From positions 1 through 60,326 of the forward strand of contig NZ_JBBBNV010000027.1 of assembly GCF_037137075.1 (NCBI RefSeq): a DNA stretch of 60,326 bases, written 5' to 3'. Each line of letters starts with the position of its first letter. The first letter of the stretch is position 1. This stretch comes from JBBBNV01 sp037137075 (GTDB taxonomy: Bacteria > Bacillota > Bacilli > Paenibacillales > NBRC-103111). The translations under genes and the position numbers were made by a program. Shown here one piece after another: positions 9,120 to 18,576 of this stretch. A model generated the notes under the pieces. That model had not been told where the DNA came from. It did not search any database and saw nothing but the letters and a program-made list of their open reading frames with translations.

Positions 9120-9170
9120 CCAAAAGAGACTGCCCGCAGACAGACCTTCGTCTGTTCGGACAGCCTCTGC
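9120..9170 (-). terminator. intrinsic terminator of cysK
   Basis: On the minus strand AGAGGCTGTCC and ACAGAC pair with GTCTGT and GCAGTCTCT across a short loop, followed by TTTT. It starts 18 bases after the cysK stop and separates cysK from the pab operon. Confidence 0.75.
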
Positions 9171-9187
9171 CATATATGGACCAGCAA

Positions 9188-10129
9188 TTATTGCTCGTCG
9201 AATTGGTACAGCGGTGTGCTCAGGTAACGTTCGCCATTACTTGGAATGACAGCGACAACACGCTTGCCTTTCCCCAGCTCTTTGGCCACCTGCAGTGCTG
9301 CAAAAATAGCCGCGCCAGAGGAAATACCGCCCAAAATGCCTTCTTCTTTGGCTACACGGCGGGATGTTGCGAATGCATCATCGTTCTCAACCGCAATAAT
9401 ACCGTCATAAATGTCGGTGTTCAAAATATCCGGAACGAAGCCTGCGCCGATACCTTGAATTTTGTGAGGGCCTGGCTTGCCACCGGATAGGACCGGGGAA
9501 GCGGCCGGTTCGACTGCATAGACTTTAATTCCTGGGAAGTTTTCTTTCAAGACGCTGCCTGCGCCGGTAATGGTGCCGCCGGTTCCGATACCGGAGATAA
9601 AGGCATCCAGCTTGCCGTCGTGGCTGTTGATCGCTTCCACGATTTCCGGACCTGTTGTCAGACGGTGGATTTCCACATTCGCCTGATTTTTGAACTGCTG
9701 CGGGATGAAGTAGCTCGGGTTCTCCGCTTGCAGCTCTTCCGCACGCTTGATAGCCCCTTTCATACCTTCCGCTCCTGGAGTCAAGACAAGCTGTGCACCG
9801 TATGCGCGAAGCAGGTTCCGGCGCTCCAAGCTCATGGTTTCAGGCATCACGAGAATGGCCTTGTAGCCTTTGGCCGCAGCGACCATGGCAAGGCCGATCC
9901 CCGTGTTACCGCTGGTTGGCTCGATAATTGTGTCACCCGGCTTTAAAGTGCCGTCCTTCTCAGCCGCTTCAATCATATTAATGGCAATGCGGTCTTTTAC
10001 GCTCGCGCCCGGATTTTGATACTCAAGCTTGACATAGATTTCCGCGCTATCTTCTGGAACAACCCGGTTCAAACGAACCAGTGGAGTATCGCCAATCAGT
10101 TGTGTAATACTTTGCACAAGCTTTGCCAT
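9188..10129 (-). CDS. cysK: cysteine synthase A (O-acetylserine sulfhydrylase)
   Basis: CysK makes cysteine from O-acetylserine and sulfide with PLP. The 313-residue fold type II enzyme has the PLP lysine in PGASVKDRIA, the substrate loop EPTSGNTGIGLAM and the phosphate-binding GTGGTITG. The ATG at 10129 follows GGAGG; ten extra upstream codons lack support. It has its own sigma-A promoter (10200-10228) and terminator. A 6-bp-arm palindrome in the early transcribed region suggests repression by an Rrf2-type sulfur regulator such as CymR. Confidence 0.97.
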   Translation of the reverse strand: MAKLVQSITQLIGDTPLVRLNRVVPEDSAEIYVKLEYQNPGASVKDRIAINMIEAAEKDGTLKPGDTIIEPTSGNTGIGLAMVAAAKGYKAILVMPETMSLERRNLLRAYGAQLVLTPGAEGMKGAIKRAEELQAENPSYFIPQQFKNQANVEIHRLTTGPEIVEAINSHDGKLDAFISGIGTGGTITGAGSVLKENFPGIKVYAVEPAASPVLSGGKPGPHKIQGIGAGFVPDILNTDIYDGIIAVENDDAFATSRRVAKEEGILGGISSGAAIFAALQVAKELGKGKRVVAVIPSNGERYLSTPLYQFDEQ

Positions 10130-10167
10130 GAATAAGTCCCTCCCAGGAAATGTTAGCATTTAGTATT

Positions 10168-10184
10168 CCGACTAAATCAGTCGG
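10168..10184 (-). promoter_or_regulatory. palindromic operator candidate in the cysK leader
   Basis: CCGACT and its complement AGTCGG are separated by five A/T-rich bases, about +9 to +25 from the predicted cysK transcript start. The position suits a repressor. A CymR-like Rrf2 regulator is an inference from the gene's function and the A/T-centred dyad. Confidence 0.5.
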
Positions 10185-10199
10185 TTTTTATCTATTCTC

Positions 10200-10228
10200 A
10201 TCTTATCAACCTGCTTCGCGCTTGTCAA
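10200..10228 (-). promoter_or_regulatory. sigma-A promoter of cysK
   Basis: TTGACA, 17-base spacer, TAAGAT, reading leftward into cysK. Confidence 0.8.
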
Positions 10229-10237
10229 TCATTACGT

Positions 10238-10274
10238 AAAAAATAAACCTCCGCTCGTTATTTTAGCAGAGGTT
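10238..10274 (-). terminator. intrinsic terminator overlapping the yacD stop codon
   Basis: A 9-bp stem (AACCTCTGC with GCGGAGGTT) is followed by a T-rich tract. The yacD stop codon (10258-10260) lies inside the loop, so the end of the coding sequence forms part of the hairpin. It closes the nadA-to-yacD operon. Confidence 0.8.
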
Positions 10275-11190
10275 CGACAATTTCCGCCTGATGCTTGGTG
10301 CGCAGCTTCGCGAGCAGCTCCTTCATCGGCGGCGCTTTTTGCAGCGCGAGCTCACGCCGGACAATCTCACGAGCACTGTCATCCACCTTGCCCGACGGTT
10401 CGATTTTGTCCCGAAGAATAAGCAAGGCGTACCCTTCTTCAACAGCAACGGGCTTGCTTACTTCTCCAGGCTTCAATTGCTGCAAGGCTTTCATCACAGG
10501 AGCCGGGACAAACAAATCATCGGCATTAATCCAGCCGAGATCCCCGCCTTCTGCGGCTGTGGCCTTATCCAGAGACAACGATCGCGCTAATTCGGCGAAA
10601 TCGGCGCCTCTCCCAATTTCCGCCGCCAGCGATTCTGCTTCCTTCTTCGTCTTGACGACGATTTTGCCAGCGCGGTATTTCGTTTTTTGCTCAAACTCTT
10701 CCGGGTGGGAGGAAATATACTGATTAACCTCCGCATCCGTCACACGAATGGCATATGTGGCAATACGCTCCTGCAGCAGCTTATACTTCAAATCCTCCAG
10801 CACGTTTTCCTTGCTGAGGCCAAGCTGCTCCTTCATGGACTTGTAAAACTGTTCTTCATCCTCATATCCGGCCTGCATCCGTTTCAGCTCTTTATCAATG
10901 TCACCTCTACCGATTGTAATGCCGAGGGACTTGCTCTCCTGGTCCAGCACGGCGCGGTCAACCATCGTTTGCAGCAGTTGGGAACCATGGCCCTTAATTA
11001 GCCCGTCAACAAGCTGGTCGTAGGTAATTTCCTGAGCGTCTATGCGAGCCACAACATGCTTGGATTCAGCGGGCAGCTGTATGCCAGAATTCCGGGGCGT
11101 CTGCAGTGAACGATAAAGCAGCAGCGACAAAACAAGAATACAGGCCAGCAGGAAAACGATCGTTCCCCACACCCATTTAACACTCCGCAT
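10258..11190 (-). CDS. yacD: membrane-anchored parvulin-type peptidyl-prolyl isomerase (YacD-like)
   Basis: The 310-residue protein has a basic N-terminus and one hydrophobic segment (about 8-27), then a SurA/PrsA-like N-domain and a parvulin domain (about 165-260, with ADFAELARSLS and GGDLGWI). It should sit outside the membrane and help extracellular proteins fold. The hydrophobic stretch contains LLAC, but the hydrophobicity runs on past the cysteine, so a membrane anchor is more likely than a lipoprotein. B. subtilis has yacD in the same place between hslO and cysK. It lies 22 bases after hslO. Confidence 0.88.
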   Translation of the reverse strand: MRSVKWVWGTIVFLLACILVLSLLLYRSLQTPRNSGIQLPAESKHVVARIDAQEITYDQLVDGLIKGHGSQLLQTMVDRAVLDQESKSLGITIGRGDIDKELKRMQAGYEDEEQFYKSMKEQLGLSKENVLEDLKYKLLQERIATYAIRVTDAEVNQYISSHPEEFEQKTKYRAGKIVVKTKKEAESLAAEIGRGADFAELARSLSLDKATAAEGGDLGWINADDLFVPAPVMKALQQLKPGEVSKPVAVEEGYALLILRDKIEPSGKVDDSAREIVRRELALQKAPPMKELLAKLRTKHQAEIVEPLLK

Positions 11191-11212
11191 CCTTTACCCC
11201 TTCTTGCCGCCC

Positions 11213-12079
11213 CTATAGCTGCTTGATTATCTGTTGAAGCTGTTCGTCTTCAAAATTGTACTTTTCGTTGCAGAAATGGCACACCACCTCGGCGTTGCCA
11301 TCTTCCTCCTGAATCGCTTCCAGCTCCTCCTTGCCCAGGCTAATCAGCGTTTGCTCTACCCGTTCGCGGCTGCACTGGCATTGAAACCGGATGTCCATCC
11401 GTTCCAAAATTTCAACGTCTTCCAATATCGCGCGCAAAATATCTTCCATCGTCATGCCGCTGTCCAGCATCGTCGTGATCGGCTTCAGCTGTCTCAAATG
11501 AGCTTCGATTTGGGTGATTTCTTCCTCACTCAGGCCCGGCAGAAGCTGAATGACGAAGCCTCCCGCCACACGAATGCTTAAATCGGTGTCCACCAGCACC
11601 CCAAGAGCCACTGCGGAAGGAGTCTGCTCGCTTTTGGCAAAATAATACGTAAAATCATCGGCAATCTCGCCCGAAATAATGGGCACGCTGCCGCGGTAGG
11701 GCTCTTTCAAGCCCAGATCCTTGATCACATACAAATGCCCTTCAATTCCGACTGCGCCAGCAACGTCCAGCTTGCCCGCAGCATTCAGAGGCAAGTCGAC
11801 TTCCGGTTCATCCACATAACCGCGAACCTCGCCCTTGGCATTGGCATCCACAACAATTTGACCGATGGGGCCGCCGCCTTTTACCTGAATGGTCAGCTTC
11901 TCCTCACCCTTCAGCATAGCTCCCATCATGACACCGGCGGTTGCTGTCCGGCCCAAAGCGGCGGAAGCGGTCGGCATCGTCTGATGACGGCGGTACATCT
12001 CATTTACAATTTCTGTAGTAAGGGCAGCAAACGCTCTTACCTTTCCATTCATTGCAGTAGCTCGGAGCAAATAATCCAT
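11213..12079 (-). CDS. hslO: redox-regulated chaperone Hsp33
   Basis: Hsp33 is an ATP-independent holdase switched on by oxidation and unfolding. The 288-residue protein has the full N-terminal chaperone domain and the C-terminal zinc switch, with cysteines in FQCQC (CxC) and CHFC (CxxC) at about 235-270. It lies 24 bases after coaX and 22 before yacD, in the same operon as the NAD genes. Confidence 0.96.
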   Translation of the reverse strand: MDYLLRATAMNGKVRAFAALTTEIVNEMYRRHQTMPTASAALGRTATAGVMMGAMLKGEEKLTIQVKGGGPIGQIVVDANAKGEVRGYVDEPEVDLPLNAAGKLDVAGAVGIEGHLYVIKDLGLKEPYRGSVPIISGEIADDFTYYFAKSEQTPSAVALGVLVDTDLSIRVAGGFVIQLLPGLSEEEITQIEAHLRQLKPITTMLDSGMTMEDILRAILEDVEILERMDIRFQCQCSRERVEQTLISLGKEELEAIQEEDGNAEVVCHFCNEKYNFEDEQLQQIIKQL

Positions 12080-12103
12080 CTTGTTTACCTCACAATATCC
12101 ATC

Positions 12104-12871
12104 TTATGTATGGTTCCGTTCATAAATGATTCGCAAGCCTTCCAGTGTCAGCAGCGGATTGACAATTTCGATAGTTCTGGACTCCCCTGAGATAAGCTCA
12201 GCCAGTCCACCTGTTGCAATGACCTTCGTTTGGACCTGAAACTCTTCTTGGATTCGTTCAACGATCCCGTCCACCTGCCCGGCAAAGCCGTAAATAATGC
12301 CGGCCTGCATCGAAGCAACCGTATTGCGGCCGACGGTGGTTTTCGGCTTCACCAGCTCGATACGAGGCAGCTTGGCCGCCTTCTGGTAAAGCGCTTCGGT
12401 TGAGATGCCGATACCCGGAGCAATGACGCCGCCGATATATTGCCCGGCACCGTCAATATAATCGAAGGTTGTGGCTGTGCCGAAGTCGACGATAATAAGC
12501 GGCGGCCCGTAGATTTCAATGCCGGCCACGGCATTCACAATTCGGTCGGCTCCTACCTCACGCGGATTCTCGTACCTGACGTTGAGGCCGGTTTTGATAC
12601 CCGGTCCGATAATGACTGGCGTTTTCCTCACATATTGTAAGCAAAACTTCTCCAACGTAAACATTATCGGCGGCACAACGGAGGAGATAATGACGCCATC
12701 CACCTGTTCGAAGCCAATCCCGGCATGCTGGAACAGGTTATATATAAGCATACCATACTCATCCGAGGTTGCGGAACGGTTTGTGCTTATCCGCCAGTGA
12801 TGCTGCAATTGTTTGCCTTCATATAAACCAAGCACAATGTTCGTATTGCCTACATCAACAACAAGAATCAC
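12104..12871 (-). CDS. coaX: type III pantothenate kinase
   Basis: CoaX phosphorylates pantothenate, the first step of coenzyme A synthesis. The 255-residue protein has the type III start LVVDVGNTN with the catalytic aspartate, the GADR segment (EVGADRIVNAVAG), and the phosphate motif VDFGTATTFD. Type III kinases are not feedback-inhibited by CoA. Its ATG overlaps the nadC stop by four bases, so it is translationally coupled to NAD synthesis genes. Confidence 0.97.
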   Translation of the reverse strand: MILVVDVGNTNIVLGLYEGKQLQHHWRISTNRSATSDEYGMLIYNLFQHAGIGFEQVDGVIISSVVPPIMFTLEKFCLQYVRKTPVIIGPGIKTGLNVRYENPREVGADRIVNAVAGIEIYGPPLIIVDFGTATTFDYIDGAGQYIGGVIAPGIGISTEALYQKAAKLPRIELVKPKTTVGRNTVASMQAGIIYGFAGQVDGIVERIQEEFQVQTKVIATGGLAELISGESRTIEIVNPLLTLEGLRIIYERNHT

Positions 12872-13740
12872 TCTGCCTGGGCCCCCTTCTTCTCGTTCAG
12901 ATCCAAGCTGATATCCAGCGCTTGAACCGAGTAGGTCAGGCTGCCCACCGAAATGACATGTACGCCCGTCTGAGCAATGCCATGAATCGTCTGCAAATTG
13001 ACATTGCCGGATGCCTCGATAATTACATGCGGCGCTGCGGCGCTAATCCGCTGCACGGCTTCGCGCATGCTCGCATTCGGCATGTTATCCAGCATAATAA
13101 TATCCGCGCCGGACTGAAGCGCAAGCTCGACCTCGGCCAGCGACTCCACTTCGACCTCAATTTTCATGGTATGCGGGATGGCACGCCGAGCGGCGCTTAC
13201 GGCCTCCAGAATTCCTCCGGCGGCTTTAATATGGTTATCCTTTATCATCACCGCATCGTAAAGCCCGAACCGGTGATTATGTCCGCCGCCGACGGTTACT
13301 GCATATTTCTCCAGCATCCGATGTCCCGGCGTCGTCTTGCGCGTATCCACCAAACGAACCGGCAGGCCTTCCAGCGCATCCACAAAGCGTTTCGTTTTGG
13401 TAGCGATCCCCGAAAGCCTTTGCATTAAATTCAGAGCAAGACGCTCGCCGAGCAAAATACTCCGGGCGCTGCCCTCCACTTCGGCAAGAACGGTACCTTT
13501 GGAGACCAGACTGCCCTCCTGTGTTCGGGCCGAAAAACGGAGGCTCGCATCCACCACGTTAAACACGGCTTCCGCCAGAGGCAGACCTGCAACCACGCCT
13601 TCTTCTTTGACATGAATAATGCCTTTGGCCATTCGATCGGCAGGAATCGTGGTCATCGTCGTCACGTCACCGGTACCGATATCTTCCCGCAGCCATTGTT
13701 CAATCTGCTGTTTTAGTTGAGACGAGTTCCAATCGATCAT
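12868..13740 (-). CDS. nadC: nicotinate-nucleotide pyrophosphorylase (quinolinate phosphoribosyltransferase)
   Basis: NadC converts quinolinate and PRPP to nicotinate mononucleotide. The 290-residue protein shows EDIGTGDVTT near the start, LNLMQRLSGIAT, the RKTTPGHR substrate-binding motif and the IMLDNM barrel segment. It overlaps the end of nadB by 41 bases and the start of coaX by 4. The overlaps show a tightly coupled operon. Confidence 0.97.
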   Translation of the reverse strand: MIDWNSSQLKQQIEQWLREDIGTGDVTTMTTIPADRMAKGIIHVKEEGVVAGLPLAEAVFNVVDASLRFSARTQEGSLVSKGTVLAEVEGSARSILLGERLALNLMQRLSGIATKTKRFVDALEGLPVRLVDTRKTTPGHRMLEKYAVTVGGGHNHRFGLYDAVMIKDNHIKAAGGILEAVSAARRAIPHTMKIEVEVESLAEVELALQSGADIIMLDNMPNASMREAVQRISAAAPHVIIEASGNVNLQTIHGIAQTGVHVISVGSLTYSVQALDISLDLNEKKGAQAE

Positions 13741-15346
13741 CGGTTACATTCTCCTCCAGTATCCCCTGCTCACGCTGGAACAAGGTATGCTTACGCCACT
13801 CGGCGTCATTCCGCTCCGGGAAATCCTCCCGGAAATGACCGCCGCGGCTTTCCTCACGAATCAAGGCCGCTTCCGTCGTTAACAAAGCGCAGGTCAACAG
13901 GTTGGCAAATTCGAATTCTTCCTTTTTCGTCAACACCGCATCATAAATTGTATGCTGCCGTTTCAACTCTTCATGGCCCTTTTGCAGCCCTTCTGCAGAA
14001 CGGACCAAGCCGGCATAACGGAGCATGATTTTTTGAAGCTTAAGCCGTTTCTCTACAATCGGCTGCGTTAACGTCTCTACCCGTTCCTGCTTGACAGCAA
14101 TAACCGGACGATGAGTCAGCGGGGGCAGCTGGTTAATACTTTCAATGATACGACGTCCAAATACAATCGCTTCCGACAAGGAGTTGCTTGCCAGACGATT
14201 CGCCCCATGTACGCCTGTAGACGAAACTTCGCCGCAGGCATACAAGCGTTTAACAGAAGTTTGTCCATTCAAGTCGGTCTTGACCCCGCCCATCATATAA
14301 TGGCAGGCCGGGGCAACCGGTATCCAATCCGTTGTTAAATCCAATCCATATTTCATGCAGGTTTCATATATGGTCGGGAACCGATGCTGAATGACTTCCG
14401 CAGGCTCGTGTGTAATATCAATATAAACAAAAGTCGATTTGGTAGCTTCCATCTCGCTTACAATAGCCCTGGCAACAATATCCCGCGGAGCGAGTTCCAT
14501 AAGCGGGTCATAGCGATCCATGAAGCGCTCCCCTGCAATGTTTCGCAAGACAGCGCCTTCACCGCGCAGGGCCTCCGAGATTAAAAAGCGGGGCGCCCCC
14601 GGATAGCATAATGCAGTTGGGTGAAACTGAACAAATTCGACATCGCGCACCAAGGCTCCGGCCCGGTAAGCAATCGCAATCCCGTCCGCCGTGGCTACTT
14701 CCGGATTCGTGGTATACCGGTATAATTGACCTGCGCCGCCGCTGCAAAGCACCGTGGCGCTCGCCCGTACGAATATCCGCTGCCCCGCCGGCTTCTGGAC
14801 GAGAACCCCTACACATTCTCCATCCTCGCTCACCACATCGATAACAAAGTGGTCATCCCATACATCGATTCGTGGATTTTGAACCGCTTGCTCGGATAAT
14901 GCCCGAACGATTTCGAAGCCTGTCGCATCTCCATTGGCATGAAGAATACGCCGCTGGCTGTGTGCCCCTTCCTTTGTCAACGCGAATTCGCCGTTCTCCA
15001 CATCAAACTGCGTGCCAAGCTTTATCAGGTCATTTACTCCATGAGGCCCTTCATGCACTAATACCTCGACGGCATCGGTAGAGCACAAGCCGGCCCCGGC
15101 CATCAAGGTATCCTGTAAATGAAATTCCGGTGAATCCTCGTCGGAAATGACGGCGGCGATTCCCCCTTGGGCATACCGGGTATTGCTATCCATGACGGAT
15201 TTTTTGGTAATCAGAATGACGTTTTGCGTTTGGCTCGCCTTGATAGCTGTAAACAATCCTGCGATTCCGGCGCCAATCACCACCACATCTGTATCCACTT
15301 GTACCAGCTGGTCCAGATCAAAATCCACTAAGTAACGAGGTACCAC
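13700..15346 (-). CDS. nadB: L-aspartate oxidase
   Basis: NadB oxidises L-aspartate to iminoaspartate with FAD, feeding quinolinate synthase. The 548-residue protein has the dinucleotide motif VVVIGAGIAGLFTA near the N-terminus, the HPTALC segment and the active-site region RLASNSLSEA. I start it at GTG 15346, seven bases after AGGTGG, giving MVPRYLVDFD. The longer TTG frame to 15370 lacks a site. It follows nadA by about 40 bases, a junction holding a GTAGC/GCTAC palindrome. Confidence 0.95.
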   Translation of the reverse strand: MVPRYLVDFDLDQLVQVDTDVVVIGAGIAGLFTAIKASQTQNVILITKKSVMDSNTRYAQGGIAAVISDEDSPEFHLQDTLMAGAGLCSTDAVEVLVHEGPHGVNDLIKLGTQFDVENGEFALTKEGAHSQRRILHANGDATGFEIVRALSEQAVQNPRIDVWDDHFVIDVVSEDGECVGVLVQKPAGQRIFVRASATVLCSGGAGQLYRYTTNPEVATADGIAIAYRAGALVRDVEFVQFHPTALCYPGAPRFLISEALRGEGAVLRNIAGERFMDRYDPLMELAPRDIVARAIVSEMEATKSTFVYIDITHEPAEVIQHRFPTIYETCMKYGLDLTTDWIPVAPACHYMMGGVKTDLNGQTSVKRLYACGEVSSTGVHGANRLASNSLSEAIVFGRRIIESINQLPPLTHRPVIAVKQERVETLTQPIVEKRLKLQKIMLRYAGLVRSAEGLQKGHEELKRQHTIYDAVLTKKEEFEFANLLTCALLTTEAALIREESRGGHFREDFPERNDAEWRKHTLFQREQGILEENVTDDRLELVSTKTAD

Positions 15347-15384
15347 GAAGAAGCCACCTGCCTCAAACAAGAGAGTAGCGCATG

Positions 15385-16323
15385 CTACTTAACCTGCAGC
15401 ATGCGCTCTAAGGATAATCGGGCTTGATCCGCAATATGTGGCGGAACGTAGATTTGCGGCTGCATCGTCTCCAGGCACCGCACTACTTTTTTCAAATTGT
15501 TCACCTTCATGTTCGGGCAAACAAGGAATTTGCTGGCGAAATGGAACGTCTTGTCCGGGCTGTCCTTACGCAGCTGAAACCCGGTTCCGTCCTCTGTGCC
15601 AACGATAAATTCCTGGCAATCGGATTCCTTGCAATATTTGATAATGGCAGTCGTGCTACCTACGAAATCTCCAAGCGCTACAACTTCAGGCCGGCATTCC
15701 GGATGAACGACAAACTGTGCGTTCGGATGCTTGGCCTTCATTTCCTCGACATCCTTAACGGTCAGCATATCGTGGGTGTTGCAGTAGCCTTCCCAAATAA
15801 TCAGCTTCTTGCCGGTTTTCTCCTGGACATAATGACCCAGATTTTTGTCCGGCACCCAAATGATTTCATCCGAATCCACGGATTCGATAACCTTCACCGC
15901 ATTCGCGGACGTACAGCAAATATCCGTCTCCGCTTTAATCTCGGCCGATGAGTTAATGTAGGTGACAACCTTGGCGTTTGGGTGCTTCCGTTTCAAGGCG
16001 CGCAGCCCTTCCACATTGACCATGTCGGCCATTGGACAGCCGGCCCGTTCATCAGGAATGATAACTGTCTTGTTCGGCGCCAAAATTTTAGCGCTTTCCC
16101 CCATAAAATGAACACCGCAAAACACAATAACCTCGGCATCGGTTTCCGCGGCCTTCTGAGCGAGCAAAAACGAGTCCCCACGGAAATCGGCAACCTCCTG
16201 TATTTCATCCCGCTGATAATAATGGGCAAGAATAATGGCGTTTCTTTCTTTCTTCAGCTGGGCGATACGCTCTTTCAACTCGCGATTCTGCTCCGCCTTG
16301 CGCTCAAGCGCTAAAGCTTCCAC
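15385..16323 (-). CDS. nadA: quinolinate synthase A
   Basis: NadA condenses iminoaspartate with dihydroxyacetone phosphate to quinolinate using a 4Fe-4S cluster. Its 312 residues include AIILAHYYQRDEIQEVAD, GVHFMGESAKIL, and cluster cysteines in AGCPMAD, HPECRPE and FLVCPNMK. The GTG at 16323 is preferred because AAGGAGG lies eight bases upstream. A GTG at 16362 would add 13 residues but has no ribosome site. First gene of the nadA-nadB-nadC-coaX-hslO-yacD operon. Confidence 0.95.
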   Translation of the reverse strand: MEALALERKAEQNRELKERIAQLKKERNAIILAHYYQRDEIQEVADFRGDSFLLAQKAAETDAEVIVFCGVHFMGESAKILAPNKTVIIPDERAGCPMADMVNVEGLRALKRKHPNAKVVTYINSSAEIKAETDICCTSANAVKVIESVDSDEIIWVPDKNLGHYVQEKTGKKLIIWEGYCNTHDMLTVKDVEEMKAKHPNAQFVVHPECRPEVVALGDFVGSTTAIIKYCKESDCQEFIVGTEDGTGFQLRKDSPDKTFHFASKFLVCPNMKVNNLKKVVRCLETMQPQIYVPPHIADQARLSLERMLQVK

Positions 16324-16431
16324 TTCGCATTCCTCCTTGGGGAAGTACGTGAACTTCTTCACTAAGTTTCGCGTCCGTACATCATTTAGTATGACCCGAC
16401 GCTCCCCTGCGTACTATTGCAGTTTACAACT

Positions 16432-16460
16432 AATTTACACGATGCTGTCAGTGGTGTCAA
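16432..16460 (-). promoter_or_regulatory. sigma-A promoter of the nad operon
   Basis: TTGACA, 17-base spacer, TAAATT. The spacer begins with a direct repeat of TGACA (TGACA-CCAC-TGACA) overlapping the -35. I could not match it to a NiaR-type palindrome. Confidence 0.7.
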
Positions 16461-16483
16461 TGTGCTTATCCGCTTATTCTGAT

Positions 16484-16518
16484 ATAAAAAATCCGGCATT
16501 CGTGTGGAATGCCGGATT
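16484..16518 (-). terminator. intrinsic terminator of ftsH
   Basis: A perfect 12-bp stem (AATCCGGCATTC with its complement) with a 5-base loop is followed by a T-run. It begins six bases after the ftsH stop. Confidence 0.9.
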
Positions 16519-16523
16519 GGAGA

Positions 16524-18497
16524 CTACGATTCATCTTTTGGATCATTTTCGCTTTTTTTATCACGGTCAAAATCGAGCTTGTTCGCGTCATTTTCTTGTG
16601 CTTGCGGCTGAATGTTGATTGTCGGCTCGCCTTCCGAAAGCGGCTTATCAAAATTCAGGTCAGACACTTGCAAATGGCCGCTCTCGATAAGCTGTGAAAT
16701 TTCTTCCTTCTCGAGCGTTTCCTTCTCCAGCAGCGTCTTCGCAATGAGATGCACCTGTTCCTGATACTTCTGAAGCGTTTCTTTCGCACGCTCATAGCAT
16801 TCAGTAATGATGCGCTGCATTTCCTGATCAATCTCATATGCGATGGCATCGCTGTAGTTTTGCTCATGACCGATGTCGCGGCCAAGGAACACTTGCCCTT
16901 GGGTGGAGCCGAACTGCATCGGGCCAAGCTTACTCATCCCGTACTCCATCACCATGCGGCGGGCAATTCCGGTTGCCTTCTGGAAGTCACTGTAAGCGCC
17001 GGTGCCATACTCACCAATGAACAGCTCCTCAGCGACACGACCGCCTAGCAAGCCGGTGATTTTGTCAAGAAGCTCGTTCTTGGTCGCCATCATGCGGTCT
17101 TCGCCTTCCTTCGGCAGCATCATGACATATCCGCCGGCACGGCCGCGCGGGATAATCGTCACTTTGTGCACCATATCGGCATCTTCCACATGGTATCCGA
17201 TAATCGTATGTCCTGCTTCGTGATAAGCGATCATTTTCTTCTCGCGCTCACTGATGACACGGCCTTTTTTCTGCGTACCGACGATAACGCGATCAAAGCC
17301 TTCCTCGATTTCCGCCATCGAAATATCCTTCCGGTTGCGGCGGGCGGCAATCAGGGCCGATTCGTTCAACAGATTTTCCAAATCTGCGCCTGTAAAGCCT
17401 GTCGTATACCGGGCGATTACATCCAGCTTCACGTCCTTGGACAACGGCTTGTTGCGGGCATGTACCTTCAATACAGCCTCACGGCCTTTGACATCCGGGC
17501 GGTCCACCGTAATTTGACGGTCAAAGCGGCCTGGACGCAGAAGCGCCGGGTCCAGAATGTCCGGGCGGTTCGTTGCGGCGACGATAATAATACCTTCGTT
17601 TGCGCCGAAGCCGTCCATTTCAACGAGCAATTGGTTGAGCGTCTGCTCCCGCTCGTCATGACCTCCGCCGAGTCCTGCCCCGCGCTGGCGGCCGACCGCG
17701 TCGATCTCATCTATAAATATAATACAAGGCGCATTTTTCTTGGCGTTCTCGAACAAATCCCGCACACGGGACGCACCAACACCGACGAACATCTCCACGA
17801 AGTCCGAGCCGCTGATGCTAAAGAATGGCACGCCTGCTTCACCGGCAACAGCACGGGCGAGCAAGGTTTTACCGGTTCCCGGAGGACCGTTCAGCAAAAC
17901 CCCTTTCGGAATGCGTGCGCCAAGCGCCGCAAACTTGCGGGGATCCTTCAAAAATTCAACGACTTCCACGAGCTCTTGCTTTTCTTCATCCGCGCCGGCC
18001 ACATCTTCGAATGTGACCCGTTTCTTCTCTTCGTTGTACAAGCGAGCACGGCTCTTGCCAAAGTTCATCACTTTGCCGCCGCCGCCTTGAGCATTATTGA
18101 GCAAGAAGAAGAACAGGATGAATATAATGACGAACGGAATAATGGAGGTCAGGAACGTAATCCAGACATTGTCCCCTTCCATTTTGTCGACCTGGATGGT
18201 CTTAATGCCGCTGTCTTCCAAATATTTCACAAAATCGTCACTGAAGGGGGCATGGGTTACGAAATTCAGCTTGTCGGAATTGTCCGGTGCTTTCCGGTAT
18301 TTACCGTTCACCAAGTATGTATAACCCTCAAACTTGATGTTTACCGACTCCACATTATTGCTTTTGATTTCCTGGCGGAGCTGGTCGTAGCTAATCGATG
18401 CCTTCTGATCGTTCTGTGTACTGATAAAGTGAACGATACCCACGGTGACTAAAAAAATAAGCAGATAAAATCCGGTATTCCGGATAATACGATTCAT
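16524..18497 (-). CDS. ftsH: ATP-dependent membrane zinc metalloprotease FtsH
   Basis: FtsH is a hexameric AAA+ protease that degrades membrane and short-lived cytoplasmic proteins and is needed for sporulation in B. subtilis. The 657-residue protein has transmembrane segments at 8-25 and 112-133, Walker A GPPGTGKT (204-211), Walker B CIIFIDEIDA (258-267), the arginine-finger region RPGRFDR, and the zinc motif HEAGH (426-430). The ATG at 18497 follows AGAGGAGG. A separate sigma-A promoter precedes it. Confidence 0.98.
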   Translation of the reverse strand: MNRIIRNTGFYLLIFLVTVGIVHFISTQNDQKASISYDQLRQEIKSNNVESVNIKFEGYTYLVNGKYRKAPDNSDKLNFVTHAPFSDDFVKYLEDSGIKTIQVDKMEGDNVWITFLTSIIPFVIIFILFFFLLNNAQGGGGKVMNFGKSRARLYNEEKKRVTFEDVAGADEEKQELVEVVEFLKDPRKFAALGARIPKGVLLNGPPGTGKTLLARAVAGEAGVPFFSISGSDFVEMFVGVGASRVRDLFENAKKNAPCIIFIDEIDAVGRQRGAGLGGGHDEREQTLNQLLVEMDGFGANEGIIIVAATNRPDILDPALLRPGRFDRQITVDRPDVKGREAVLKVHARNKPLSKDVKLDVIARYTTGFTGADLENLLNESALIAARRNRKDISMAEIEEGFDRVIVGTQKKGRVISEREKKMIAYHEAGHTIIGYHVEDADMVHKVTIIPRGRAGGYVMMLPKEGEDRMMATKNELLDKITGLLGGRVAEELFIGEYGTGAYSDFQKATGIARRMVMEYGMSKLGPMQFGSTQGQVFLGRDIGHEQNYSDAIAYEIDQEMQRIITECYERAKETLQKYQEQVHLIAKTLLEKETLEKEEISQLIESGHLQVSDLNFDKPLSEGEPTINIQPQAQENDANKLDFDRDKKSENDPKDES

Positions 18498-18527
18498 CCC
18501 CTACCTCCTCTCGCGGCGCACTTCATT

Positions 18528-18557
18528 ATTTTACCACAGCCACTCTGGCCTTCACAA
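18528..18557 (-). promoter_or_regulatory. sigma-A promoter candidate of ftsH
   Basis: TTGTGA, 18-base spacer, TAAAAT, just after the hpt stop and about 25 bases before the ftsH ribosome site. Confidence 0.55.
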
Positions 18558-18576
18558 TAGAACGGGGTGGCGGGCA

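Noticed and set aside
17166..18452. 428-codon plus-strand open frame opposite ftsH
   Set aside because: Antisense shadow of a highly conserved gene.
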